Shown: positions 10,201-45,899 of the stretch, piece by piece
Layout of the letters: each line of letters opens with the position of its first letter
Numbering within the stretch: position 1 is the stretch's first letter
Origin: Talpa occidentalis
Lineage: Eukaryota > Chordata > Mammalia > Eulipotyphla > Talpidae
NCBI RefSeq assembly: GCF_014898055.3
Contig: NW_023601433.1
Coordinates: 85,569,106-85,633,105, forward strand
Reading direction: 5' to 3'
DNA length: 64,000 bases
Program-made: the position numbers and the translations under genes
The notes under the pieces: model-generated
The model's input: only the letters and a program-made list of their open reading frames with translations
Database searches by the model: none
What the model was told of the DNA's origin: nothing

Positions 10201-12911
10201 TCCCTGGCCAGCCAGGGATCGAACTTGTGCTGCAGAGGCTATGGATTGCTTCATCGTGCGATGCTTAACCCCTTGCGCCACCAGGGAGGCCCTAAAGACA
10301 CTATTTTAAAACTAGCCCCTCCTCACACTGGGCTGTTTCCAGTTGCCTGGCCATTATAAATAACACTGTCAAGAACATCTCATATGGATCTTTGGCCCCG
10401 TCCACTCCATCTCTGATTGTTCCCAGACTAGATTCCCTGAAGTGAAGACAAATGCCTTGTCCTAATAGCTGTTGCTGTCCCAGCTCAGAGGCCCTGAGTG
10501 TGTGCTTCCTGCCCTAGGGCGTATGAATGTGAAAAACGAGGAAATTGATGAGATGATCAAGGAGGCTCCGGGTCCCATTAACTTCACTGTGTTCCTGACG
10601 ATGTTTGGGGAGAAACTTAAGGGTAAGCTTGAGTGTGCATGCGCATGTCTATCCTAAGACCTCTTCATCTTGTCATACACATTAAAGCACTGCGGGAATA
10701 GATGGGGTTGGGAGAAAATAGAGGTAGGCCAACACTGGAAAAATGAGGACCGCTTCTCCAAGGCTGACCCCCAACCAGACCCCAGGCTGGGCACTTTCTG
10801 TGTGTGACTTCACATCACGGCAGGTAGGGGCAGGTTCTGTTCTAATCTCGTCTACAGAAGAAGAACTAAGGCTCCAGGACAGAAAGCCACTTGTCTGTGG
10901 TCACATAGCTATCTGGAGTCAGGATTCAAACCCTGGTCTTTCCAGATCTTTCCAGACAGTCCTTCCTCCCTATGAAGCAACTGTTCACCGTGAGGGGACT
11001 TGGGTCCTGCTTCCTGTGGTACCACAGTTCCCAGTCGCCTGTGGTATGTTTTAACCCTGTCTTCTCTTTCAGGGGCTGACCCCGAAGAGACCATTCTCAA
11101 CGCCTTCAAAGTGTTTGACCCCGAAGGCAAGGGGGTGCTGAAGGCTGATTAGTGAGTGAGGTGGACTTGCGGTTGGGGTGGACTCTGTGGGGTGGACTTG
11201 CGGTTCCCTGGCTTACCCTCCCTCATGCCTGGTGCCAATCCCTGCTTTTCTTTCTCTCTCTGTAGCATTCAGGAGATGCTGACCACGCAGGCAGAGAGAT
11301 TTTCCAAGGATGAGGTAACAGGGCCCTTCAGACACCCCTCACCCAAGGACTCCATCTCCCTCTCTTCTCTAAAACACCCTCACCCCTCACTGACAGAGAG
11401 TCTGCTGTATTTACTGAGCCCTTGTCTCATTTTGTTCTCTTAATCACCCTATGAGGTAGGGGCTTGCAGTGTGGTCATTTTATGCACAGAGAAACTAAGG
11501 TCCAAGTAAAGTCACTTGCATAAAAAGAAAACTCATACAAATGCTGAGGTCTGGATTCAAGCCCAGGTTTTTCTGATTCCAGTCTGCCTTCCTCACGATG
11601 CAGAGATCTGGCTAGAGCACCCATTTCCCTCTAGAGCAAGAGTGGTGTGCAGGGTTGCCACGTACTGTTGACTAGGTTGTGTGCTGCACAACTCTCCTGG
11701 CTGCTCTTTTTGTGATAGACCTTGTTGCTTGTATATACACTTATTGCAATAGTTTCCTAGCAGATGGCAGTAAAGTGTCTTGTCATCATTTTCTGGCAGG
11801 TGGCCGGAATGGGCCTGGAAAAAGGGGCACTTTTGCTCATTCCACAAAGGTTCATATGAGCAACAGCCCTGCCAATATTATTAATAAACTTTAGTGAGTC
11901 TACTTTCAATAGCCGCTTGGAGCCACTCAGGTCTGGTTCCACCAAGTTCTACATTTTATTAAAATTTTTATTTAGATTTCTACTCCCAAATTTAAGCAGT
12001 TAAAATAGCCTGCCTTCACCTCCCACCAGTTTGGGGACTTTGGGCTCCTTGACCTCACTGTGCTTCAATTTCCTCATCTGTAAATTGGGACAATAGTAGA
12101 ACCTACATCATAGGCATTAATATGTGTTAAGTGCTGACACGTGATAAGGGCAGTATAAGTGCCCTTATTACAGGCTAATATGTATTTTTTAAAATAACTA
12201 GCCAATACTTCAATTTTTGCAATTTTTGCCAATACTTTTTAAAAATCAAAAATTGCATCATTTAAAAAAAATCTAGATTTGTAGTTTCCTTCAAGAAGTC
12301 AGATTCTCTCAAAGAATCTGTCCTTGGTGTCCCCGAAGGCATATTAGGCTGCCCTGAGCAGCTGCCTCTTTGTACACTGACTATGAGTCTCCCATTAGCC
12401 ACAGACGCCACCAGGCCCACCTTGCTCCCCTTGGCACACTTGTGCCTGCCGTCCCTGCAGCCAGAAACACAACTGTGGGCCAGTGTCTGCCAAGGAGAGC
12501 AGGCAGGGAGCTGTTGAGGCAAGATTCAGACCCAGAGACAGTCAGGCCCACCCTTCTACCCCAGCCCTGGGGAAACCCAAAACTGGAATAGCCTTCCTGG
12601 AGCCCCAGTGGGCCCCACCTAGTGGGTGGGTTGTGGCCTGCCCCAGGAAAGCAGTAACCTTGAGTCCCACAGCTGTCTGCAGCAGCTGGGGTAACACAGC
12701 TTGCCAGGCAGGGATCTGCACGTACCCCAAGCCCCTACTGCCTCTGTGCTGGGACCTGCCCTGCAGACAGCCCCCCTCCCATTGTCCTCAGCGCCTTGCT
12801 CGTTGGTTGCAGGTCGACCAGATGTTTGCCGCCTTCCCACCTGATGTAACCGGCAACCTGGACTACAAGAACCTGGTACACATCATCACCCACGGGGAAG
12901 AGAAGGACTGA
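5530..12911 (+). CDS. MYL2: MYL2, myosin regulatory light chain 2, ventricular/slow isoform (7 coding exons)
   Basis: Regulatory light chain that wraps the IQ segment of the beta-myosin heavy chain neck in ventricular and slow skeletal sarcomeres and tunes cross-bridge kinetics by phosphorylation. Seven exons join in one frame: 5530-5532, 6732-6821, 8785-8860, 10518-10622, 11073-11151, 11266-11314, 12813-12911 (501 nt, 166 codons plus TGA). Every intron is GT-AG and all phases match. The product has a lysine-rich N-terminus (APKKAKKR), a phosphorylatable Ser15 in ANSNVFSMF, a Ca/Mg-binding EF-hand loop at residues 37-48 ([12 protein letters not shown]), degenerate later EF-hands, and the C-terminus HGEEKD. 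Length equals the human protein as I recall it. Differences from remembered human sequence are conservative (Val10-Glu11, Met59, Ile-Gln near 119-120, Asp131). The promoter has the HF-1/MEF2 module. Identity is certain. The start is fixed by the ATG-GTGAGT exon 1 boundary. Confidence 0.97.
5533..6731 (+). other. MYL2: MYL2 intron 1
   Basis: 1199 bp. A MIR relic lies at about 6000-6125. The rest holds nothing I recognise. Confidence 0.85.
6000..6125 (+). repeat. MIR SINE relic in MYL2 intron 1
   Basis: TGTGACCTCTGGCAAGTGAC followed by CGACCTCTCTGAGCGTC, the MIR core order. Confidence 0.7.
6732..6821 (+). CDS. MYL2: MYL2 coding exon 2
   Basis: 90 nt, residues 2-31, from APKKAKKR to QIQEFKE. 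The acceptor is CCCCACCCCCAG and the donor GTGGGT, both phase 0. It carries the basic N-terminal extension and Ser15, the myosin light chain kinase target in this family. Confidence 0.97.
7146..7214 (+). repeat. (CT)n(GT)n microsatellite in MYL2 intron 2
   Basis: About 27 CT units run directly into 7 GT units. Confidence 0.95.
8180..8420 (+). mobile_element. Old L1 (L1M-type) fragment
   Basis: GGGTACAATTCAGTGG followed by TTCCAGAACATTTTCATCGC, a phrase order typical of old mammalian L1 3' regions. Confidence 0.55.
8785..8860 (+). CDS. MYL2: MYL2 coding exon 3 (EF-hand 1)
   Basis: 76 nt, residues 32-57 and the first base of a glycine codon. It encodes [19 protein letters not shown], the only EF-hand loop here with a full set of Ca/Mg ligands. 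Acceptor CCCTTCCCAG, donor GTGCGT, ends in phase 1. Confidence 0.97.
9110..9387 (+). mobile_element. tRNA-SINE insertion with target-site duplication
   Basis: Head GGCCTGCCTGGTGGCTCAG, B box GGTTCGATTCC, and tail ending in AATAAAAATAAAAATC plus A-run. Flanked by AACTTGGAAAATTCAG (9094-9109) and the same with one change (9388-9403). Confidence 0.93.
10013..10293 (-). mobile_element. tRNA-SINE, subfamily B, with target-site duplication
   Basis: Reverse copy from an A-rich tail to the head TTGCGCCACCAGGGAGGCCC. Flanked by AAGACACTATTTTA at 9999-10012 and 10295-10308. Confidence 0.93.
10518..10622 (+). CDS. MYL2: MYL2 coding exon 4
   Basis: 105 nt, phase 1 at both ends, encoding [12 protein letters not shown] to MFGEKLKG. 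Acceptor CTGCCCTAG, donor GTAAGC. Arg58, a site of human cardiomyopathy variants, is intact. The next residue is Met where I recall Val in human. Confidence 0.97.
10835..10965 (-). repeat. MIR relic in MYL2 intron 4
   Basis: TGGTCACATAGCTATCTGGA and GATTCAAACCCTGGTCT in reverse MIR order. Confidence 0.6.
11073..11151 (+). CDS. MYL2: MYL2 coding exon 5
   Basis: 79 nt encoding [18 protein letters not shown] to ADY. Acceptor TTCTCTTTCAG, donor GTGAGT. It is followed by the shortest intron of the gene (114 bp), which holds a small tandem duplication. Confidence 0.97.
11159..11205 (+). repeat. Tandem duplication in MYL2 intron 5
   Basis: GGTGGACTTGCGGTT occurs twice, 32 bp apart, at about 11159-11173 and 11191-11205, within the 114-bp intron. 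Confidence 0.85.
11266..11314 (+). CDS. MYL2: MYL2 coding exon 6
   Basis: 49 nt completing the Tyr codon and encoding [16 protein letters not shown]. Acceptor TCTCTCTGTAG, donor GTAACA. The Ile-Gln and Asp positions vary among mammals in this loop. Confidence 0.96.
11440..11590 (-). repeat. MIR relic in MYL2 intron 6
   Basis: ATGAGGTAGGGG, GAGAAACTAAGG and GATTCAAGCCCAGG in reverse MIR order. Confidence 0.6.
11645..11800. repeat. Unnamed old repeat, related to 39600-39790
   Basis: Shares GGTTGTG-CTGCACA, a TTATTGCA segment and AGCAGATGGCAGTAAAGTGT with the segment at 39600-39790, in the same order. Confidence 0.4.
12030..12180 (+). repeat. MIR relic in MYL2 intron 6
   Basis: CAATTTCCTCATCTGTAAAT with a TTAAGTGCTGACACGTGATA-type tail. 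Confidence 0.75.
12813..12911 (+). CDS. MYL2: MYL2 coding exon 7 and stop
   Basis: 99 nt encoding [20 protein letters not shown] to HGEEKD and TGA at 12909-12911. Acceptor CGTTGGTTGCAG. The 3' UTR follows directly. Confidence 0.97.
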   Translation, partial: VDQMFAAFPPDVTGNLDYKNLVHIITHGEEKD

Positions 12912-13115
12912 GGGAGGGGCCCCAAGACCCTGGTCTTATCTCTGGGGAGAGGGAGGTCTCTGCCATCCCCACTCCTGGTCTATTAGCTGTGTGGCTGCCT
13001 CGGTGTGTCTACCACCAAGTTCTTTGTAGCCTGGGTGGCTTATAGGTATGTGACCACATGGCCTGGAAACCCATCCAGAGGCCGTGCTCAAATAAACAGG
13101 AGCTTGTGTGTTTGT
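12912..13115 (+). other. MYL2: MYL2 3' UTR
   Basis: About 200 nt between the TGA and the inferred cleavage site. No repeat is visible in it. Confidence 0.85.
13091..13096 (+). terminator. MYL2: MYL2 poly(A) signal AATAAA
   Basis: AATAAA lies 180 nt after the stop codon. A GT-rich downstream element (TGTGTGTTTGTTGGTGGTG) follows, so cleavage is expected near 13110-13118. Confidence 0.9.
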
Positions 13116-14486
13116 TGGTGGTGTTTCTCTGATCAGTTACCTTGAGAAAGGAAGGCAATTTACTAATTTCTAGTGTATGAGCTTGTGATGGCCTGCTGTC
13201 ATTATTATTGAATCTTAGTCACTTTTTATTTAACATAGACATTCACAGCCACTCAAGACTGTTTCTATACAGAGCCACATTATTCTGGAATGTTAGAGGA
13301 CCACAGCCCTTCCTCCACAAGCATTTACAGAGCCTAGCTCCGGTGACATCGTTTCCTTGAGGAAAGTTTCTCCCATAGATGCACTTAGATGGACGCCAGG
13401 GCAAACTAAGAGGCAAGCGCCTTAGGAATGTAGCTCATTTGGCAAAAACAATGACACCTGTTCATTATAAGAAGCTAATTTCTCCTTTCAGATAAAATTG
13501 AAGCTCTTTGTACTTCTCCCCAGGCAAATTGCTGATGATTTCTAGCCCTCTCTGGGGTTCAGGAACTGGGCCTGGACATGAGTTCACTCTTGATATGAGG
13601 GAGCAAAGTCATTGTTGAAGCTTCAAGTCTGTTTTGGCTGCAAGAATCCCAAGTGAAAAGACAAATCGGTTCACATAACTTGGCAGTCCAAGGCCTTCAG
13701 GCATGACTACATCCAGGAACTCAAAGGAGCCAACAGGACTGACAAGGCTTCTCTGTCTTCCCTGCTCAGCTTTCTCTCATGTTGCTCTGCTCTCAGTGGG
13801 GGCAGACTAGGTACCAGAGCTCTCAGCGCCCGTCTAGCCCTCAGCAATCCCAGTGCAAAGAGGCACTTCCCCCTCTTTCAGCTCCACACCAACCCAAGAG
13901 CAGAGTCGATGGGGAACCTGACCCCACCCTGAGCAGGCGCATTGCTCTGACAGGCCAACCTGGGTCCTGTGATTAACTCTCATTCAGGGTTTGAAATCAA
14001 TTTCCTTCTGAACCCCAGGACCTGAGGGAGCAGGGGGGGACCAGACTGGAAAATTCAGCAGGCTTTCCAGAAGACATAGGAGTGGATGTCAACACCCTAA
14101 ATTTTCAAGAGCATCTCAGGAACCTGGGACAGCGTCCAAACGAATGATGTGATGAAACAAAGAGCCCAAATGGGGGTGGTAGCAAGGGTCACAGAGGGAA
14201 TGAGGGGTCTGGTGACGAAGGAGGCAGGAACAGGGGTGAGTTCAAGGCTCAGGAAGAACATGGTCCCCTGGAGTCCAGGTCCACCCCTCCGGTGTGACTA
14301 AGGTGGTGGGGAGAGGGGCACAGAGCCGAGACGCCACCCCATGATGACCCTCCATGACCTCCACATCCCCCTACCTCAGAACCTGCCACCTGGGGCTCCT
14401 GCAGAGGGGCCAGCAGGAGGCAGAGGAGGCCCCAGGGAAGCCCCAGCTCAGGTCACTCAAGTGCAGTTTGTTGTTCAGGGAAGGAC

Positions 14487-14610
14487 GGGCACATAGACAC
14501 AGACACACACACAGGGAAACACACACACACACACACACAGGGAGACACTACAGACCTACACACAGCAATACAATGACACAAACAGATCACACAGACACAC
14601 ATGCACGTGC
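14487..14610 (+). repeat. Imperfect (CA)n simple repeat
   Basis: CA-rich tract interrupted by GGG and CT, between the two gene ends. Confidence 0.8.
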
Positions 14611-14750
14611 ACGCACATGTCTCCGGGAGGCCTGCTCCTGCTGGCAAGAGTTCTGGGGTGTGCACATGACACTTGCTCAGCATGGGCCCCCTGCTTCCCC
14701 TGGGGAAGCAGGGGCTGTGCTGGTCGCCACCTCTTGGTCCCCACTAGTCT

Positions 14751-14775
14751 TGGTCCCCACTAGTCTTGGGGACCA
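14751..14775. repeat. Perfect 8-bp inverted repeat with 9-nt loop, beside a 16-bp tandem repeat
   Basis: TGGTCCCC and GGGGACCA flank a 9-nt loop. The left arm is the second copy of a 16-bp direct repeat (GTCTTGGTCCCCACTA type) starting near 14732. It lies 110 bp beyond the predicted CCDC63 transcript end. Confidence 0.7.
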
Positions 14776-14905
14776 GTGACCTCACACACTCTTGACCCCT
14801 GTGGCCACTTGGTAAACTCCTGCTCCTCCACCCACCCTGGGGGGCTCCCAGCACCCCGGTCTCTCAGGAAGGAGCGTGAAGACACCCAGGGTAGGGAACA
14901 AATCA

Positions 14906-14911
14906 TTTATT
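14906..14911 (-). terminator. CCDC63: CCDC63 poly(A) signal AATAAA
   Basis: Minus-strand AATAAA (plus-strand TTTATT) lies 67 nt beyond the stop codon, so the 3' UTR is about 85-95 nt and the transcript should end near 14885. Confidence 0.85.
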
Positions 14912-14977
14912 CTCTCTGGTTATGGTGCAGAGGCAGCCTGTCTGGCTCCGGCCGCCACTCCTTCCCGGGCTCACGCC

Positions 14978-41868
<26,891 letters not shown>

Positions 41869-41877
<9 letters not shown>

Positions 41878-41907
41878 TTTGACGGAATCGCGTCTTCCCT
41901 CTGTTCA
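41869..41907 (-). CDS. CCDC63: CCDC63 initiator exon (codons 1-3: Met-Pro-Lys)
   Basis: On the minus strand, ATG CCG AAG occupies 41877-41869 and is followed by the donor GTGGGT in phase 0, which the next exon requires. The start context is GTCAAAATGC, with A at -3. An acceptor CCCCGCTACAG would begin the exon at 41907, giving 30 nt of 5' UTR. Adding these three codons brings the protein to exactly 563 residues. The upstream exon boundary is inferred. Confidence 0.75.
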
Positions 41908-42554
41908 CTGTAGCGGGGTGGCCCAAGCCAGCGAGTGCTCCTTTCTCTCTCTGACTGCCCTGTCCATGAGGGGGAAGGAAAAGAACTTGTGAGCCGCCCC
42001 AGTTGGTGGTGCAGGCCAGGTGGTGCCTTCTCCCTTCCCCACCCACTATTCACTCCCTCCTCCCACGGCTTGGCACCCCAGGACCACACACAGATGGCAG
42101 CCCCGGGTGTGAGGAGAGGCTTCTTTTTAAGCCATGTTTGTCTGAAACCCGTTGCTCTCACGAGTTATTATTAGGAGCCAGGCAGATGGCGCCAACGTGC
42201 CAGGTGCCCTCTAGCCCCGTGTTCCCAAAGAAGAGGGACCCAAATGGCGTCAGGTTAAAGGGGTTAAAGCAAAAGGTGCCCGTCTTCAACTGTGGGGGGA
42301 CACCCTCCCCGTTAAATGGGAGATATTTTTGTTATCTTGTCATCACTCGGGCCTTCTCGCTGCCCTGTAGGTATTCACAGGTGGGGATGACAACGTTAAT
42401 CTTAGGAGCCCCACAGAACTGCGAGATCCTCCTCACACCCCCTACCCACACCCTCTCCAAGGCTTCGGGGAAAAATTCCTAAAGCAAAAACAGTAGCTTT
42501 GCCACCCACCAAGGGGTGCTGCAGCACCGCAGTTTGAGGGTTAATTGTGTCAAT

Positions 42555-42735
42555 CACCAGATCTCAGGCCAAGTTCTTCCCCAGTCACTTATTCTTTGGG
42601 CAAGTCACCTCAGTTCTCTGTGCCTTGGTTTCCTCATCTGGAAACAGGAGACATTCTAGAAGCTACCTCACACACTGAGCATGTAAGGCCCTGAGCTTGG
42701 CACATAGGAAGTGTTCAGTTAACAATGGCTGGTAC
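42555..42735 (+). repeat. MIR relic, well preserved
   Basis: CTTTGGGCAAGTCACCTCAG, TGCCTTGGTTTCCTCATCTG, TTGGCACATAGGAAGTGTTC. Confidence 0.85.
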
Positions 42736-42929
42736 GTGGACTGTTTTGTGTGGGCCGGGGCGAGGGGTCCAGCGTAACGAATGTTTTTGAGGGCTTAGGG
42801 TTACCCAGCATTCCTCTCTACCTTGTAACAATAACCTGACTTGTCCATGGGAAGCCACACCCGCCTTCCCTCCTGGTCATTTTTACACGCTGGCAATGAC
42901 CCCACCAGCCTCAGGATTAGAACTTGTAA

Positions 42930-43140
42930 GTTTGGAAGGGCCAATCAAGTGCTAGATTCCTGGTCAATCTGCATAACCCCAGCCCCCTGGTCTGAGTGAT
43001 TATTTCAGGGATGGGCATGTAATATTGACTAGTCCAAGCAGAGTAATAATGGAATTTAGGTTTACACTTGAACCTAGGTGAGAGAGGTTGGGAGTGGCTG
43101 GCTGCCATCTTGCTTTTGCAGGGAGCCTGAAAATAAAGCT
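42930..43140 (+). repeat. Unnamed old repeat, related to 33160-33480
   Basis: TTTCAGGGATGGGCATGTAA and CTGGCTGCCATCTTGCTTTT share the order of the other copy. Confidence 0.35.
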
Positions 43141-43324
43141 AAGACAAAATGGATACTGAATATTAAGGCCATCACTTAAGACCCTGCATATAGCTAAGGC
43201 TGAAGATAGCTCTGGGTCACATCCAATTACATTAATCAATATCGTCTCTTCAGATGAACTGAGATACGTTTTCTAGAGATGAGTTTTTTGTCGCTAGCAG
43301 CCAGATGAGTTCTCATGTCTGAAG

Positions 43325-43690
43325 TCAATTCATTTAGCACACACTAAGCCCCAGCTGTGACCTAGACATTCTGGGAAATTCACAGTGGTAAGTCTGCCTT
43401 CTACGTATTAGGAACCCACCCAGGATAACACAGGGGAAAAGACTCCACAAAGGAGGTGACTTTTAACTGGGCTTTGAAGGATGAATAGGAGTTTATCAAG
43501 CAGAGAAGAAAATTAGGGAAGAAACTCTGGGTAGAGATAACTTCCTGAGCAAAGGTCGAGAGATAAGTGAATGAAAGGTGTGTTCAGGGGATACTATGTG
43601 ATCTATGTAGGGGTCAGCACCCAGGGGCAGTGATTGGTGAGGTCTGGGAAAGGCTGGAGATTCCTTTAAAGCAGGTAGGTAATAAGATCA
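43325..43690 (-). mobile_element. L2 LINE fragment
   Basis: TTCATTTAGCACACACTAAG, TTTTAACTGGGCTTTGAAGG, ACTTCCTGAGCAAAGGTCG, reverse L2 3' end. Confidence 0.65.
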
Positions 43691-44022
43691 ACCTGTAGGA
43701 GATCAGTAAACTGCCTCCCCAACAGCCAATCCCCCTTCATGTACCCAGATCTATATTCTTCACAGATCCAGGAAGGGCCATGTGATGAGTTCTCAGCAGC
43801 ATGGGCAGAGAGGATATGTGTGTGTGACTACCAGACCATGACTTTTAAGAAATGGAGATAAATTTTCCATCCTCTCTTCCCCCATCTGAGATCTATGAGA
43901 GTTGGAGTTATTGGTGGGCAGAACTACAACACAGGTCCCCCAAATCATCTTAGCGTAGGACTAGCACCTAACAGGTGGTCAAATTTATGTAAATCATTCT
44001 GTGAATAAGAATTTTCAAGTCT

Positions 44023-44309
44023 TGGGCCTCCCCGATGGTGCAGCGGTTGAGCGCTGGGCTGTGAAGCTGCCCGCAACCTCTGCAGCGCCCATTCGATCCC
44101 TGGCCGCTGGGTGAGGGTCCCACATGGCGCAACAGACCTCTCCTGCTGCGTCCGCTGCTCCTCTCAGCAGTGTACTTCGTCAGTCTGCCTGCTCTGCTCC
44201 CCACTCTGGCTCTGGTGAATTCTCTCGCCCTCCCGTGCTTCTAACTGTACCCAGTGCTTGTATGTATAAATTAATTAATTAATTAATTAATCTTTAAAAA
44301 AAAAAAGAA
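44023..44309 (+). mobile_element. tRNA-SINE, subfamily A, with target-site duplication
   Basis: Head GGGCCTCCCCGATGGTGCAG, tail CTGTACCCAGTGCTTGTATG then (TTAA)n and A-run. Identical duplications AAGAATTTTCAAGTCT at 44007-44022 and 44310-44325. Confidence 0.95.
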
Positions 44310-44339
44310 AAGAATTTTCAAGTCTCAATTTAGCCTGCC

Positions 44340-45300
44340 CTTGAGTTAACTGGTTGTGTTGTGTATTTGTCCCCAGGAACTGGAGCCTCCTCAGTTCTGA
44401 TGTGCTTTTTGACACATATTCACACACACTCAGCCAGTCATCCCCCTGGACAAGGGCTTCTCTCCAGCTTCCGGATGCTAACTTTGGCCTCTTCCTTTCT
44501 GTCCACACCCCCTGGGTTGGCCCCACTCTATTCCACCCCATTCTCATACCTGGGCCTTCAGAAAGCTGCCTCCCTCACGCCCCCAGGGGTTCTGGCCCCT
44601 GGCTCCCCACCATCTCTCATTCAGGGGTCTCAACTCCTGGACCACAGTACAGATTCAATCTGCCATCAGTTCTGTTCAGCACACAGTGTGGGTTGTGCAC
44701 CTGCTCTCCTGCTGCAGGATCCACTCCTCCCTACTGCCTAACTCCTCCCCATGTTGTCTGGAACTGCCTGGAACCAGCAGCCTTTTGAGTCTGGGAGGAA
44801 CTCCTGGGAGGAATCTCAAAGTTGACCACTTCCAGGAAGCAGTGTGTGCCTGGGAGGTGCTGAGCAACCCAGAGGCCCAGGTCAGGAAACACCTGGCCTA
44901 TCTCCCCACTACAGTATCCAAAGTCCTGAGCACAGAGTGTGCGCTCAGCAAACACTGTTCAAAGGAAGGAAGAGTGCTGCCAGGCGGGAACTGTGGCTAC
45001 CATCTAGTATTTAATTAGCCAGGGCCGGGCAAGCAGGCTGAATTCTAAGAATCTACCTTGAAAGGAAGAGCCTGACTCAGGGAGGTCTCTGCAGGCTCCT
45101 GGGACAAGCCACTCGGAGATTATAAATGCAGGTCTGAGACGGCTGGAGCCAGGGCTGCACAGCCTGGTGGAAGGTTAAACAAATGCCTGGGGCACAGCCA
45201 AGCCAGGGTGCAGAAACACACACACACACACACAGACACTTTTTAATTGGGATGGTTACGGGGGACGGAGATGGGGCATAAGGATGTCTGACGGACTTTC
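44340..45300. other. CCDC63 5' intron, no gene recognised
   Basis: Unique-looking sequence with overlapping ORFs of 110-144 codons on both frames and no family or splice support. A (CA)n run lies at 45216-45234. Confidence 0.45.
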
Positions 45301-45433
45301 TTGGAGTTATTTCACACACTCTAATTTATTCAAGTTTAACTAAGGGAGAAACACGAGACTTTCCGGATTGAAGGCAGTTGAGAGCCTGGACGGGCGGGGG
45401 TGGGGTGGGCGCCCGACACGCCTTTGCTTTTCT

Positions 45434-45449
45434 CCAGCAGGGGGCGCTG
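45434..45449 (+). promoter_or_regulatory. CTCF-type motif at the CCDC63 CpG block
   Basis: CCAGCAGGGGGCGCTG matches the core CTCF consensus at essentially every strong position. It lies 34 bp inside the intron from the candidate exon 1 donor. Confidence 0.7.
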
Positions 45450-45482
45450 TGGAGCAGCAGGTGCAGCGGCGCGGAGACTCAC

Positions 45483-45620
45483 CTGGGCGCTCGGGCGCGC
45501 GTCGGTCCTCGCAGGGGGGACCACCTGCCCGCGCTCGCGCCGCGCCGCCCCGGCTCCACGGGCGCGTCCTGGGCGCTCTGGAACGGGCGCCTTTGTGACC
45601 CGCACAGACGGGGCGTTCTC
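45483..45620 (-). other. CCDC63: Candidate CCDC63 non-coding exon 1 and CpG-rich promoter
   Basis: A GC- and CpG-rich block (about 45450-45660) contains a strong minus-strand donor, GCCCAG followed by GTGAGTCTCC, ending an exon at 45483. No ATG lies in the first 120 nt upstream of that donor, which fits a 5' UTR exon spliced to the ATG exon 3.6 kb away. The start site and the link to CCDC63 are inferred from position and strand. Confidence 0.45.
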
Positions 45621-45899
45621 CCCGGGACGGCGCGGGCGCGTAAGCGGAGTGAGGGCAGCTGGCGAGAGGAAAGCTTTGGGGGCTGGGCGGGCGCCACACT
45701 CGGGGAACCCCTTTCCACTGAGAAACCAACTTCTGGGCGAGAGACTCCGTTCCTCCCCGCAAAGAAAGGCACGATTTAAAAGAAAAATAACTTCTCTGGG
45801 GTTGAGAGTTTGCCCATCAGTTTTCCTCGGGACCACCCTTCCTTCTGTGAGTGGCCAGGACCCAGTCTGACCCCCAGGGGCTCGGCGGGGCGAGGGCGC

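Larger units (their letters stand above)
8861..10517 (+). other. MYL2: MYL2 intron 3
   Basis: 1657 bp. It carries two oppositely oriented tRNA-SINE copies, each with its own target-site duplication, and an L1-like remnant near 10320-10450. Confidence 0.85.
11315..12812 (+). other. MYL2: MYL2 intron 6
   Basis: 1498 bp. It contains MIR relics near 11440-11590 and 12030-12180 and an unnamed repeat near 11645-11800. The part after 12280 shows no recognised repeat. Confidence 0.85.
13116..14884. other. MYL2-CCDC63 convergent intergenic gap
   Basis: About 1.77 kb between the two transcript ends. It contains a CA-rich simple repeat near 14500-14610 and a small inverted repeat at 14751-14775. I see no gene in it. 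Confidence 0.8.

Noticed and set aside
44354..44788. 144-codon plus-strand ORF
   Set aside because: Two overlapping frames are open and neither has family or splice support.
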